Assembly: GCA_004020365.1 (NCBI GenBank)
Contig: SAQR01000054.1
Location: 1-42,123, forward strand
DNA from: Mesorhizobium sp.
GTDB taxonomy: Bacteria; Pseudomonadota; Alphaproteobacteria; Rhizobiales; Rhizobiaceae
Direction of reading: 5' to 3'
Length of the DNA stretch: 42,123 nt
This document shows, one piece after another, positions 1 through 7,755 of this stretch (positions are counted from its first letter, which is position 1; every line of letters starts with the position of its first letter). The position numbers were made by a program, and so were the translations under genes. A model generated the notes under the pieces. That model worked only from the letters and a program-made list of their open reading frames with translations. It did no database searches and was not told the origin of the DNA.

Positions 1-37
1 CGGAAAGCTCGGAAAGGATGATCTCGTCGTCGGCCAT
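1..37 (-). CDS. Start of a probable corrinoid (B12-binding) methyltransferase partner protein, cut by the window edge
   Basis: Only the first 12 codons are visible, reading leftwards as MADDEIILSELS. A good ribosome binding site (AAGGAG, 11 bases before the ATG) shows that this is a real gene start. The gene is divergent from the MttB-family methyltransferase at 309. From memory, corrinoid proteins paired with MttB-type methyltransferases in Rhizobiales and Rhodobacterales begin with a very similar acidic stretch, so a cobalamin-binding methyl carrier is the best guess. Such a protein would carry the methyl group between the MttB enzyme and a second methyltransferase in the cytoplasm. The identity rests on a short N-terminus plus context; the cobalamin-binding motif lies outside the window. 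Confidence 0.45.
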   Translation of the reverse strand, partial: MADDEIILSELS

Positions 38-308
38 TTTTAATCCAGCTCCTTGCCGCACGGATGCAATTGCGGGGCCTCAAATAACACGTCAATACCT
101 AACCCGCCACAGGCTTGCGTCCATAGCTGATTTGCGACTTCCCGCAAAAGGAAAGCGACTGCAGATCTATTGGAATTCTTGTCGATTTTGCGACAGGCGT
201 TGGCGCTGGCGGGCCGTTTCGAATAGGGTGCATGACTACGATCCGGCCAGATGCCGCGATATGCGGCCGTAACAATTGCGCCAGAACAAAAGTCAGGGAA
301 GAACGATC
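38..308. promoter_or_regulatory. Divergent intergenic region between the corrinoid-like gene and the first MttB gene
   Basis: This 271-base gap must hold the promoters of both divergent genes. The ribosome binding sites are clear on both sides: AAGGAG for the leftward gene and AGGGAAG for the rightward gene. A small inverted repeat, TGTCG-N6-CGACA, lies at 180-195 and could be a regulator site, but its half-sites are only five bases long. No convincing sigma-70 boxes or riboswitch were recognised. Confidence 0.35.
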
Positions 309-1883
309 ATGAGTGACAACGCGCCGGTCGACCAGCAAGCGTCAAACGCGCGGCGCGGACGCGCCGCCAGCGGTGGCGCCGCTGCGCGACGGGCGGCGCG
401 CTCGGGTGGCGGCCCCGGCACCCAGCTCACTTACATCAAGCGCAAGATCAACGTCTATGAGGTGCTGGACGAGGAAGGGCTGGCGCTGATTGAGAAGAAC
501 ACCGACACGGTGCTCGAGGAGATCGGCATCATCTTTCGCGACGACGCCGAGGCGCTGCAGCTGTGGAAAGAGGCCGGCGCCGACGTCAAGGGCGAGCGCG
601 TGCATTTCCCGAAGGGGCTCTGCCGCTCACTTCTAAAAACCGCGCCGTCCGTCTACACCCAGCATGCCCGCAATGCCGAACGTTCGGTGCAGATCGGCGG
701 CAACGCCACCGTCTTCGCGCCGGTCTACGGCCCGCCCTTCGTGCGCGACCTCGACGGCGTCAGGCGCTATGCGACGCTCGAGGATTTCCGCAATTTCGTG
801 AAGCTCGCCTATATGGCGCCGTCGATCCACCATTCGGGCGGCACGGTGTGCGAGCCGGTCGACGTGCCGGTCAACAAGCGCCATCTCGACATGATCTACA
901 GCCACATCAAATATTCGGACAAGCCGTTCATGGGCTCGGTCACCGCGCCGGAGCGCGCCGAAGACACGGTGGCGATGGCCAAGATCGTGTTCGGCGACGA
1001 TTTCGTCGAGAACAACACGGTGCTGACCAGCCTGATCAACGCCAATTCGCCGATGGTGTTCGACGAGACCATGCTGGGAGCGCTGAAAGTCTATTCGCGC
1101 CACAACCAGGCCTGCATCGTCACGCCGTTCATCCTCGCCGGCGCGATGAGTCCGGTGACGGTCGCCGGCACGCTAACCCAGGTTCTGGCCGAAGTGCTGG
1201 CCGGCGCGTCGTTCACGCAGCTGATCCGGCCGGGCGCACCGGTGCTGTTCGGCACCTTCGCCTCGTCGATCTCGATGCAGTCGGGCGCGCCGACCTTCGG
1301 CACGCCGGAGCCGTCGCTCGTCTCTTATGGTGCGGCGCAACTCGCGCGTCGGCTTGGCCTGCCGTTTCGCACCGGCGGCTCGCTGTGTGCTTCGAAGATA
1401 CCGGACGCGCAGGCGGCTTATGAGAGCGCCAACACGCTGAACTCGACGATCCTCGCCGGCACCAACTTCGTGCTGCACTCGGCGGGCTGGCTCGAGGGCG
1501 GGCTCGCCTCCTGCTACGAAAAATTCATGATGGACATCGACCAGCTCGGCATGACGCAGAAGTTCTCCGAAGGCGTCGACCTGTCGGAGAACGGCCAGGC
1601 GATGGATGCCATCCGCCAAGTCGGCCCGGGCAGCCACTATCTCGGCTGCGACCACACCCAGGCCAATTTCCAGACCGCCTTCTACCGTTCCAGCATCGCC
1701 GACAACAATTCCTACGAGCAGTGGCTGGCCGAAGGCGAAAAGTCCGCACCGCAGCGCGCCAACGAACTCGCTCGCCGGTGGCTGGAAAGCTACGAGGCGC
1801 CGCATCTCGATCAAGGCATCGACGATGGGCTGAAGGATTTTATTGCCAGCAAGAAAGCGTCGATGGCCGACGCTTTCACCTGA
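309..1883 (+). CDS. MttB-family (trimethylamine methyltransferase-like) corrinoid methyltransferase, non-pyrrolysine type
   Basis: This 524-residue protein belongs to the MttB superfamily, cytoplasmic enzymes that move a methyl group from a quaternary or tertiary amine to a corrinoid protein. Family-typical stretches include VTPFILAGAMSPVTVAG, SGAPTFGTPE, the DAQAAYES segment and the GWLEGGL segment. The reading frame is uninterrupted, with no in-frame amber codon, so it is not a pyrrolysine-containing trimethylamine enzyme. Non-pyrrolysine members characterised elsewhere demethylate glycine betaine, proline betaine, carnitine or gamma-butyrobetaine; the substrate here is unknown. The first 40 residues are rich in Ala, Arg and Gly and look disordered. 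The start at 309 is chosen for the AGGGAAG ribosome binding site. A clear paralogue lies at 13839-15416. The divergent corrinoid-like gene and the downstream iron-sulfur gene fit a methyl-transfer module. Confidence 0.88.
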   Translation: MSDNAPVDQQASNARRGRAASGGAAARRAARSGGGPGTQLTYIKRKINVYEVLDEEGLALIEKNTDTVLEEIGIIFRDDAEALQLWKEAGADVKGERVHFPKGLCRSLLKTAPSVYTQHARNAERSVQIGGNATVFAPVYGPPFVRDLDGVRRYATLEDFRNFVKLAYMAPSIHHSGGTVCEPVDVPVNKRHLDMIYSHIKYSDKPFMGSVTAPERAEDTVAMAKIVFGDDFVENNTVLTSLINANSPMVFDETMLGALKVYSRHNQACIVTPFILAGAMSPVTVAGTLTQVLAEVLAGASFTQLIRPGAPVLFGTFASSISMQSGAPTFGTPEPSLVSYGAAQLARRLGLPFRTGGSLCASKIPDAQAAYESANTLNSTILAGTNFVLHSAGWLEGGLASCYEKFMMDIDQLGMTQKFSEGVDLSENGQAMDAIRQVGPGSHYLGCDHTQANFQTAFYRSSIADNNSYEQWLAEGEKSAPQRANELARRWLESYEAPHLDQGIDDGLKDFIASKKASMADAFT

Positions 1884-1972
1884 AAGGAGCCCGAGTCAGG
1901 CGGGGCTAAAGTCGCCAACATCATCCACAAGGAAGTCTGGCGGAGCGCCTTCTCCGAGCCGGACAGGAAGGG

Positions 1973-2662
1973 ATGATCCTTGAGCGCGGCATGATCGAAG
2001 ATATAGCGGCGGCGCTTTCCGCCTATGGCCTCATCCTGCGCGGCGGCTTCAATTTTGCAGACGGTGAGGAAACACCCTCCGGTCTCTCCGGCGCTGCCGC
2101 GAGATCCGTGCTGCTGGTCGGGCAGGCGGGCGCCGCGCCGTGGCCGCATTTACTGCGCTGGAAAGAAAGCCAATCGGGGACCATCGCCAATCCGCTGGAC
2201 ACATGGTCGCGAGAAGTGATCGGTGCAGTGGCGGAGACATTCGGGGCGCGCGCCGTTTCGCCCTCCGACAGACCGTATCTGCCGTTCCAGCAATGGGCGA
2301 TGCAGGCGGAGGGTCTAAAACTATCGCCGCTCGGCATCCTCATGCATCCGCAATACGGGCTCTGGCACGCCTATCGCGGCGCGCTGCTGTTCGAGGACGA
2401 GATGGCGTTTGGGGAAACTCGCGAAGTGATTCATCTTTGCGATGCATGTGTCGACAAACCATGCCTGAAATCCTGTCCGGTCGACGCTTATTCTGCGGAT
2501 GGTTTCGCGCACAAGACCTGTCTGGCGCATGTGCGTGGGCACAACGGCGCGCCGTGCCGAACCGGTGGTTGTCTCGACCGCAACGCCTGTCCCTACGGCG
2601 CGGCCTATCGCTATCCGCCACAGGTTCACGCCTTCCACATGGCCGCGTTCGCGGGTCTGTAG
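1973..2662 (+). CDS. Ferredoxin-like protein with two predicted 4Fe-4S clusters, possible redox partner of the corrinoid system
   Basis: This 229-residue soluble protein carries eight clustered cysteines in its C-terminal third. C156, C159, C164 and C168 form a C-x2-C-x4-C-x3-CP motif, and C183, C195, C200 and C206 can supply a second 4Fe-4S site. The layout resembles the ferredoxin part of QueG-type and dehalogenase-type iron-sulfur proteins. The N-terminal 140 residues match no domain I can name. It starts 90 bases after the MttB-like gene on the same strand and is probably cotranscribed. Corrinoid methyltransferase systems need a reductive activator to rescue Co(II), and this protein is a plausible electron donor or activator; that is inference. 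The start is uncertain: the AGGAAGG sequence sits too close to the ATG at 1973, and the next ATG at 1991 is an alternative. Confidence 0.75.
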   Translation: MILERGMIEDIAAALSAYGLILRGGFNFADGEETPSGLSGAAARSVLLVGQAGAAPWPHLLRWKESQSGTIANPLDTWSREVIGAVAETFGARAVSPSDRPYLPFQQWAMQAEGLKLSPLGILMHPQYGLWHAYRGALLFEDEMAFGETREVIHLCDACVDKPCLKSCPVDAYSADGFAHKTCLAHVRGHNGAPCRTGGCLDRNACPYGAAYRYPPQVHAFHMAAFAGL

Positions 2663-2814
2663 CACGGCCGAATGCCGCACGAATTGCAGGGGCTGCCTCA
2701 TTGCGACTTGCCCTGTTGGCCTGCGTGGATATCGCGCCCGTCGTCGTCTGCCGGCTGACAAAAAATTCTTTCCATTGCCCAAGGAATCGCCATTAGCCTT
2801 CGTCCAACAGGCAA

Positions 2815-3372
2815 ATGATGGCGCTGATGCTGGATGAAAGCGAAGCCTCCGACGCCGAGCTGATCGGCCGGGCGCAGGGCGGAGACAGGGGGGCTTTCGG
2901 CAAGTTGCTCGAAAGGCACTATGACTTCGTCTATCGCGCCGCCTATCGCTGGTGCGGGAAAAAGGCCGACGCCGAGGACATCGCCCAGGAAGTCTGCGTC
3001 CGGCTCGGCCGGGCGATCCGCGATTATCATGGTAGCGGCGCCTTCACCACCTGGCTCTACACCATGACGCTGAATGCGGCACGCGACATGATGCGCAAGA
3101 CCGTCCGCGAGGCGATCAAGACCGAAGCCTACGCGGCTTACGAGCTGATCTCGGGAGAGGCCGAGCCCGAAGATCCGGCCGAGGCGCTTTGGGCGGCGGT
3201 GCGGATGCTGCCGGACAAGCAGCGCGACGCGGTGCTGCTCGTCTATGGCGAAGGGCTGAGCCACGCACTCGCTTCCGAGGCGATGGGCATCTCGGAGACG
3301 ACGGTTTCCTGGCACATCCATGAAGCGAAGAAACGGTTGAGGGCGCTCATGCTTTCAGCCGGGGAAGTGTGA
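2815..3372 (+). CDS. ECF-type RNA polymerase sigma factor
   Basis: This 185-residue protein has the two-domain ECF sigma-70 layout. Region 2 spans roughly residues 15-95, with DAEDIAQEVCVRL and the FTTWLYTMTLNAARD segment. Region 4 spans roughly 125-180, with LPDKQRDAVLLVYGEGLSHALASEAMG and a C-terminal helix-turn-helix. It should direct RNA polymerase to a small regulon, probably including its own operon. The VWA gene begins two bases after its stop codon, so the two are translationally coupled and probably work together. The Shine-Dalgarno is weak (CAGG), and ATG codons at 2815 and 2818 are both possible starts. The inducing signal is not evident. Confidence 0.9.
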   Translation: MMALMLDESEASDAELIGRAQGGDRGAFGKLLERHYDFVYRAAYRWCGKKADAEDIAQEVCVRLGRAIRDYHGSGAFTTWLYTMTLNAARDMMRKTVREAIKTEAYAAYELISGEAEPEDPAEALWAAVRMLPDKQRDAVLLVYGEGLSHALASEAMGISETTVSWHIHEAKKRLRALMLSAGEV

Positions 3373-3374
3373 TC

Positions 3375-5465
3375 ATGGTCGACGACAACGAACTCAACAG
3401 GCTGCGCGACATCGCAGCACCGGCACCCGGTACCGAGGCGAAGGCGCGTGCCTTCGAGGCCGCCATGCGGGCCTACGACCTGGGCGAAAAAACTTCACCT
3501 GCCGCCCAAGGAACGGCGAAAGGGCTTCGTCTCACAGAGCGAGCACAAAAGCTCTGGAGCGAAATCATGCAAAAGAAACTCTTCGCCAACCCGGCCATTG
3601 CCGGGCTCGTCGCCCTGCCGATCGCCGGATACGCCACGATCTATATGCTGCAGGAGCAGCCGTTTCCTTTCGGTGGCGACGAGAAGATCACCGAAAGGCT
3701 GGCCGATAAACCGCTGGCTAAAGCGCCGGCCACGGCGAGGCCGCTCACCGTAGCCGAGGCCGACAAGCGGAAGAAAGCCGATTCCGGCGCCGAAAGCCGC
3801 GACGCAGCGGAGGCGCTTGTTGCGCCGGCATCGCCACAATCGGCGGCCGGCGGCCTGGTAAGGCAGGGTGCGCCGACCGGCAATGCGCCCCCGCCGGCGG
3901 CGAGCGCCGAGTTCGCACAGGACGGCGGCGCAAGCGCCCCAGCGGTCAAGGGTATGGCCGGCATAACAGCCGAATCCAAACTGATGGTGCAACCGCCTGC
4001 CGCTATGCCGGCCGACCAGATGCTTCTGCCGGAGCAAAACCGCGACCGCGTCGAAGATTTCAAAACCAATCCGGTGCGTGCCGCGCTCGAAGACCCGGTT
4101 TCGACCTTCTCGATCGATGTCGACACGGCCTCCTATTCCTTCGTGCGGCGCTCGCTCAGGGAAGGTGCTTTGCCGCAGGCCGACACGGTCCGCGTCGAGG
4201 AGATGATCAACTACTTCCCCTATGACTGGAAAGGTCCAGACGCTGCCTCGACGCCGTTCAACTCGACCGTCAGCGTCATGCCGACGCCGTGGAACGAGCA
4301 CACCAGGCTGATGCATGTCGCCATCAAGGGTTTCGACGCCAAGCCGGCCGAGCAGCCCAAAGCCAATCTGGTCTTCCTGATCGACGTGTCGGGCTCGATG
4401 AACGAGCAGGACAAGTTGCCGCTCCTGCAGTCGGCCTTCCGGCTTCTGGCCGACAAACTGAAGTTCGACGACACCGTGTCGATCGTCACCTATGCGGGTG
4501 ATGCCGGTACTGTCCTGGAGCCGACGAAGGTTTCGGAGAAGGACAAGATCCTCAATGCCATCGACACTTTGGCGCCCGGCGGCTCGACGGCCGGCGAGGC
4601 AGGCATCAAGGAGGCTTACCGGCTTGCGCAAAAGTCCTTCGTCAAGGATGGCGTCAACCGGGTGATGCTGGCCACCGACGGCGACTTCAATGTCGGCCAG
4701 ACCGACGACGACGACCTGAAGCGGTTGATCGAACAGGAGCGCAAGACCGGGGTGTTCCTGTCGGTGTTCGGTTTCGGTCGCGGCAATCTGAACGATCAGA
4801 TGATGCAGACCATCGCCCAGAACGGTAACGGCACCGCCGCCTATATCGACACTTTGGCCGAGGCTGAGAAGGTGCTGGTCGAGGACGCGTCCTCGACGCT
4901 GTTCACCATCGCCAAGGACGTGAAGATCCAGGTCGAGTTCAATCCGCAAAAAGTCTCGGAATACCGGCTGATTGGCTACGAAACCCGCGCCTTGAACCGC
5001 GAGGATTTCAACAACGACCGCGTCGATGCCGGTGAGATCGGCTCCGGCCATTCGGTTACCGCGATCTACGAGATCATGCCGAAGGACAGCGGTGGCGAGC
5101 AAATCGATCCGCTGCGCTACGGCCAGGCGTCCGTGAACAATGGCGGCGTCGCCAATGCCGACGAATATGCCTTCGTCAAGATCCGCTACAAGCTGCCGAA
5201 CGAGGATGCCTCGAAGCTGATCACCACGCCGGTGACATCGGCCAACGAAGTTGCTGAATTCGACCAGGCCAGCACCGACCAGCGCTTCTCCGTTGCCGTC
5301 GCGGCGTTCGGCCAGAAGCTGCGCGACGAGGATGCGACGGCGAAGTTCGGCTACGACAAGATCATCGAGATTGCCACTGCCGCCCGGGGAGCCGATCCGT
5401 TTGGGTACCGGTCCGAGTTCCTCTCGCTGGTGCGCCTTGCCTCGGCGCTGGGCGGTAACCGGTAG
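3375..5465 (+). CDS. Membrane-anchored von Willebrand factor A (YfbK-like) protein, possible anti-sigma factor
   Basis: The 696-residue product has three parts. Residues 1-68 are cytoplasmic and charged, one transmembrane segment lies at about 71-91, and a long Ala/Pro-rich linker leads to a YfbK-type N-terminal domain and a VWA domain. The MIDAS motif DVSGS is at about residues 337-341, so metal-dependent ligand binding is likely, and the C-terminal region matches the family tail. The start at 3375 is set by GGGGAAG seven bases upstream; the GTG at 3369 is too close to it. The gene follows the ECF sigma gene without a gap. The short cytoplasmic head in front of a membrane segment is the layout of an anti-sigma factor, with the periplasmic VWA part as sensor. 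This role is inferred; no zinc-binding anti-sigma motif is visible. Confidence 0.85.
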   Translation: MVDDNELNRLRDIAAPAPGTEAKARAFEAAMRAYDLGEKTSPAAQGTAKGLRLTERAQKLWSEIMQKKLFANPAIAGLVALPIAGYATIYMLQEQPFPFGGDEKITERLADKPLAKAPATARPLTVAEADKRKKADSGAESRDAAEALVAPASPQSAAGGLVRQGAPTGNAPPPAASAEFAQDGGASAPAVKGMAGITAESKLMVQPPAAMPADQMLLPEQNRDRVEDFKTNPVRAALEDPVSTFSIDVDTASYSFVRRSLREGALPQADTVRVEEMINYFPYDWKGPDAASTPFNSTVSVMPTPWNEHTRLMHVAIKGFDAKPAEQPKANLVFLIDVSGSMNEQDKLPLLQSAFRLLADKLKFDDTVSIVTYAGDAGTVLEPTKVSEKDKILNAIDTLAPGGSTAGEAGIKEAYRLAQKSFVKDGVNRVMLATDGDFNVGQTDDDDLKRLIEQERKTGVFLSVFGFGRGNLNDQMMQTIAQNGNGTAAYIDTLAEAEKVLVEDASSTLFTIAKDVKIQVEFNPQKVSEYRLIGYETRALNREDFNNDRVDAGEIGSGHSVTAIYEIMPKDSGGEQIDPLRYGQASVNNGGVANADEYAFVKIRYKLPNEDASKLITTPVTSANEVAEFDQASTDQRFSVAVAAFGQKLRDEDATAKFGYDKIIEIATAARGADPFGYRSEFLSLVRLASALGGNR

Positions 5466-5536
5466 TGGGAGTGAGGGCCGGTTTTCCTCAGATAGAATCG
5501 TTCTGATACGGGAAACCAGCCCATGGCGGGTGAGGT

Positions 5537-5568
5537 AGGCCGGCAGGGGAAGCCTTGCCGGCCTTTTT
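5537..5568 (+). terminator. Rho-independent terminator after the sigma/VWA operon
   Basis: A nine-pair stem, AGGCCGGCA with TGCCGGCCT, encloses a ten-base loop and is followed directly by a run of T. It lies 70 bases after the VWA stop codon and just before the convergent bmt gene. The T run is on the + strand only. Confidence 0.8.
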
Positions 5569-5578
5569 CAACATTACG

Positions 5579-6595
5579 TCAGGCGCGGCTGCGCCGGCGC
5601 TCGCGGCGGGCTTCGCTGGTCTCGGCCGTGTTGACCGTCGCCTGCTTGTTGCGCATCGGGCCGATGCGCTCGACGATTTTCTCGATGCTCGGGCGATCCG
5701 ACCTTGTGTGCGCATCGAGCGCCTTGCGCATGGCGGCGAGGTGGGCGAACGAGGTGCCGCAGCAACCGCCGACGATCTTGGCGCCGGCATCGACGGCCAG
5801 CCTGACATAGTCGGCCATCAGTTCGGGGGTGCCGGAATAGTGGATTTCGGCGCCGCGAAATTCGGGAATGCCGCAATTGCCCTTGACGATCACCGTCGCC
5901 TCCGGCTTCGCCTCGGTCATGTCGAGCAGCGAAGCGAGGATGTCGGAGGCGCCGACGCCGCAATTGGCGCCGACCCCGAGCGGCGCCTCCGGCAGCCCAT
6001 CGGCGACACCGTGGATGTCCTTCGGCAACAGCCCCATCATGGTGCGGCCGGCGGTGTCGAAAGAGCCGGTATAGGTGTAGGGCAGGCCGACGCGGATTGC
6101 GGCCTCGGCTGCGGCGCGGATTTCGTCCGGCGCCGACATGGTCTCGATCCAGGCGACTTCGGCGCCGCCAGCCTTCAAGCCCTCGATCTGTTCGGCAAAG
6201 GCCTCGACCGCCTCGTCATAGGTCATCGCGCCGAGCGGCACCAGCAACTCGCCGGTCGGGCCGACCGAGCCGGCGACGATGACCTTGCGGCCGGCTTTAT
6301 CGGCGACAGCGCGGGCGATCTCGGCGGCGCGCTGGTTCAGCGCATGCACGCGGTCTTGTGCATGGTGCAGCTTCAGCCGGTGGCGGGTGCCGCCGAAGGA
6401 GTTGGTCAGGATGATGTCGGCGCCGGCATCGACGAAGTTCTGGTGCAGACGGGTGATGATGTCCGGCGCCGTCTCGTTCAGCAACTCTGGAGCCTCGCCG
6501 GCCTCGAGCCCCATGGCGAACAGATTTGTGCCGGTGGCGCCATCGGCGAGCAGGACGCCCTTTTCGGCAAGCAAAGCGTCAATTGGATTTGTCAT
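5579..6595 (-). CDS. bmt: Betaine-homocysteine S-methyltransferase family enzyme
   Basis: The 338-residue cytoplasmic enzyme has the homocysteine-binding TIM barrel of the BHMT/MetH-N family. Early LADGATGTN and TNSFGGTR motifs are present, and the zinc ligands are C212 (in GANCGVG) with C278 and C279 (in GGCCGT). It should make methionine from homocysteine with betaine or another methyl donor. An alternative is cobalamin-dependent MetH-type N-terminal activity, or use of the corrinoid carrier as methyl source. The ribosome binding site is GGAAGG, ten bases before the ATG. A perfect AT-rich palindrome lies 40-60 bases upstream (6635-6654). Placement beside MttB-family and dimethylglycine-dehydrogenase-like genes fits betaine methyl-group recycling. 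The C-terminal 25 residues are Arg/Ser-rich. Confidence 0.88.
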   Translation of the reverse strand: MTNPIDALLAEKGVLLADGATGTNLFAMGLEAGEAPELLNETAPDIITRLHQNFVDAGADIILTNSFGGTRHRLKLHHAQDRVHALNQRAAEIARAVADKAGRKVIVAGSVGPTGELLVPLGAMTYDEAVEAFAEQIEGLKAGGAEVAWIETMSAPDEIRAAAEAAIRVGLPYTYTGSFDTAGRTMMGLLPKDIHGVADGLPEAPLGVGANCGVGASDILASLLDMTEAKPEATVIVKGNCGIPEFRGAEIHYSGTPELMADYVRLAVDAGAKIVGGCCGTSFAHLAAMRKALDAHTRSDRPSIEKIVERIGPMRNKQATVNTAETSEARRERRRSRA

Positions 6596-6634
6596 TGGAA
6601 ATACGCCTTCCGGGATTTTTCTGTCGAGATAAGG

Positions 6635-6654
6635 ATATAAAGAAATCTTTATAT
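6635..6654 (-). promoter_or_regulatory. Perfect 9+2+9 AT-rich palindrome upstream of bmt, probable operator
   Basis: The sequence ATATAAAGAAATCTTTATAT (as written on +) is a perfect inverted repeat with a two-base centre. It lies in the short gap between the XRE gene end and the bmt start, where the leftward bmt promoter must be unless bmt is cotranscribed with the XRE gene. The AT content stands out against GC-rich surroundings. Palindromes of this type are bound by dimeric repressors; the ArsR-family SAH-sensing regulator SahR of methyl-cycle genes is a candidate by recollection, not by comparison. Confidence 0.6.
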
Positions 6655-6684
6655 GGCGTCAATGTTGGCGCAGGAAGCAAGCCG

Positions 6685-7527
6685 TCAAAATCGCATCTCC
6701 GCCAGCCTTTGGGTGAAGCTGGCTGCTTCGTGCGCATTGATATCGGCGGCGCGAATTAGATTGTCGAAATGGCTGGTCAGCGTGCGGACCGGCTGGGTCG
6801 CGTTCAGCACCAGATACATGTCGCCAACATAGATGGCGGCGCGATAAGGCCCGAAGATGGTGTAGGGGATCGAATAGCGCATCCGCCCGTCATAGAGAAA
6901 CAGGCGGAAGGTGGGATAAAGGTCGTCGAGCAGCGTCGCCATGTGAAGAAGCTGCTGGTGGCGGTCGGCCTCAGGGAAACGGTCCCAGACCCCCAGTCCG
7001 CGCGCAAAGATCTCCAGCGTGTGGCGCGGCATGCAGACTTCCATGTCGGTTTCAGGCCGCCGGTTGTAGTCGATGCGGTACTGCGTCTCACCGGCCTGCG
7101 CCTCGCGGCTCTTGTTGGCAATACCAGCCTCGTAATCGATAAGCGCTTCGGTGCGCAGAAGGTCGGGAATTCCGGCCGGCACATAACGGATTTTCGTGCC
7201 GGCGGCCTCGGCGTGCCATTTGGCAAGCAGCGTGCGGTCGAAGCCGTCGGCCGCTTCCTCGATCTCCAGGCTTTCGCGGATTTCACCGGTGACGCCTTCG
7301 TCCTGGCTGAGGCCAAGTAGCCAGTCGAGCGACACCTTGAATTCGGCGGCGATGTTGAGCAGCGTTTCGGCGCGGGGAAGGCGTGTCGAGGCGCCGGACA
7401 GCAACTGCGAAAGCGCCGAGCGGTCGATGCCCACCGCAGTCGCGAAAGCGGACTGGTTCAGATCGGACCGTGTCAGGAGCATTTTCAAGCGCTCCCGAAA
7501 GACCGTCGACAGGTCGCGTTTGTCCAT
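6685..7527 (-). CDS. XRE-family transcriptional regulator
   Basis: Residues 10-70 of this 280-residue protein form a helix-turn-helix of the XRE/Cro type, with NQSAFATAVGIDRSALSQLLSG as the core. The remaining 200 residues form a C-terminal ligand or effector domain that I do not recognise. The gene is divergent from the desaturase-like gene at 7756, with 228 bases between them. It sits directly upstream of bmt on the same strand, 89 bases away. It may regulate the desaturase gene, bmt or itself. An imperfect palindrome overlapping a TATAAT-like sequence lies at 7608-7626. Confidence 0.85.
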   Translation of the reverse strand: MDKRDLSTVFRERLKMLLTRSDLNQSAFATAVGIDRSALSQLLSGASTRLPRAETLLNIAAEFKVSLDWLLGLSQDEGVTGEIRESLEIEEAADGFDRTLLAKWHAEAAGTKIRYVPAGIPDLLRTEALIDYEAGIANKSREAQAGETQYRIDYNRRPETDMEVCMPRHTLEIFARGLGVWDRFPEADRHQQLLHMATLLDDLYPTFRLFLYDGRMRYSIPYTIFGPYRAAIYVGDMYLVLNATQPVRTLTSHFDNLIRAADINAHEAASFTQRLAEMRF

Positions 7528-7607
7528 ATCGTTATTCCGGTCATTGGGAGGAAAAAAATCCGCCGAACCCGCCAGCGTGGCAATTTAGGCGTAAATGAAT
7601 CCTCCAA

Positions 7608-7626
7608 GTTGTTTATAATAGATAAC
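7608..7626. promoter_or_regulatory. Imperfect palindrome with TATAAT core between the XRE and desaturase genes
   Basis: GTTGTTTATAATAGATAAC pairs in seven of nine positions around a central A and contains a TATAAT hexamer. It is 81 bases from the XRE start and 130 bases from the desaturase start. It could be a promoter covered by a self-regulating XRE operator. No matching -35 box is convincing on either strand. Confidence 0.3.
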
Positions 7627-7755
7627 ATATGCGGCTGAAAATGCGCAATCGCAACATTTTGTGCGCTTTGTCGCGTTGCGGCATCACAATGCTCCTGACA
7701 CAATGATGTCAGGAATCAAAACGGTTCCGGCGACTGGAAGGGCAGTGGTCGATCC

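Noticed and set aside
309-1883. Pyrrolysine-containing trimethylamine methyltransferase
   Set aside because: There is no in-frame amber codon in either MttB-family gene and no pyl gene in the window.
2783-2804. GGAATC and CGTC as an ECF-type promoter before the sigma gene
   Set aside because: The spacing between the boxes is about 12-13 bases, too short for usual ECF promoters, which have about 16.
3495-5102. Long open frame on the minus strand under the VWA gene
   Set aside because: It is antisense to a gene with clear domains; long antisense frames are expected in GC-rich DNA. The same holds for the minus frames at 15588-17597 and 19506-21542.
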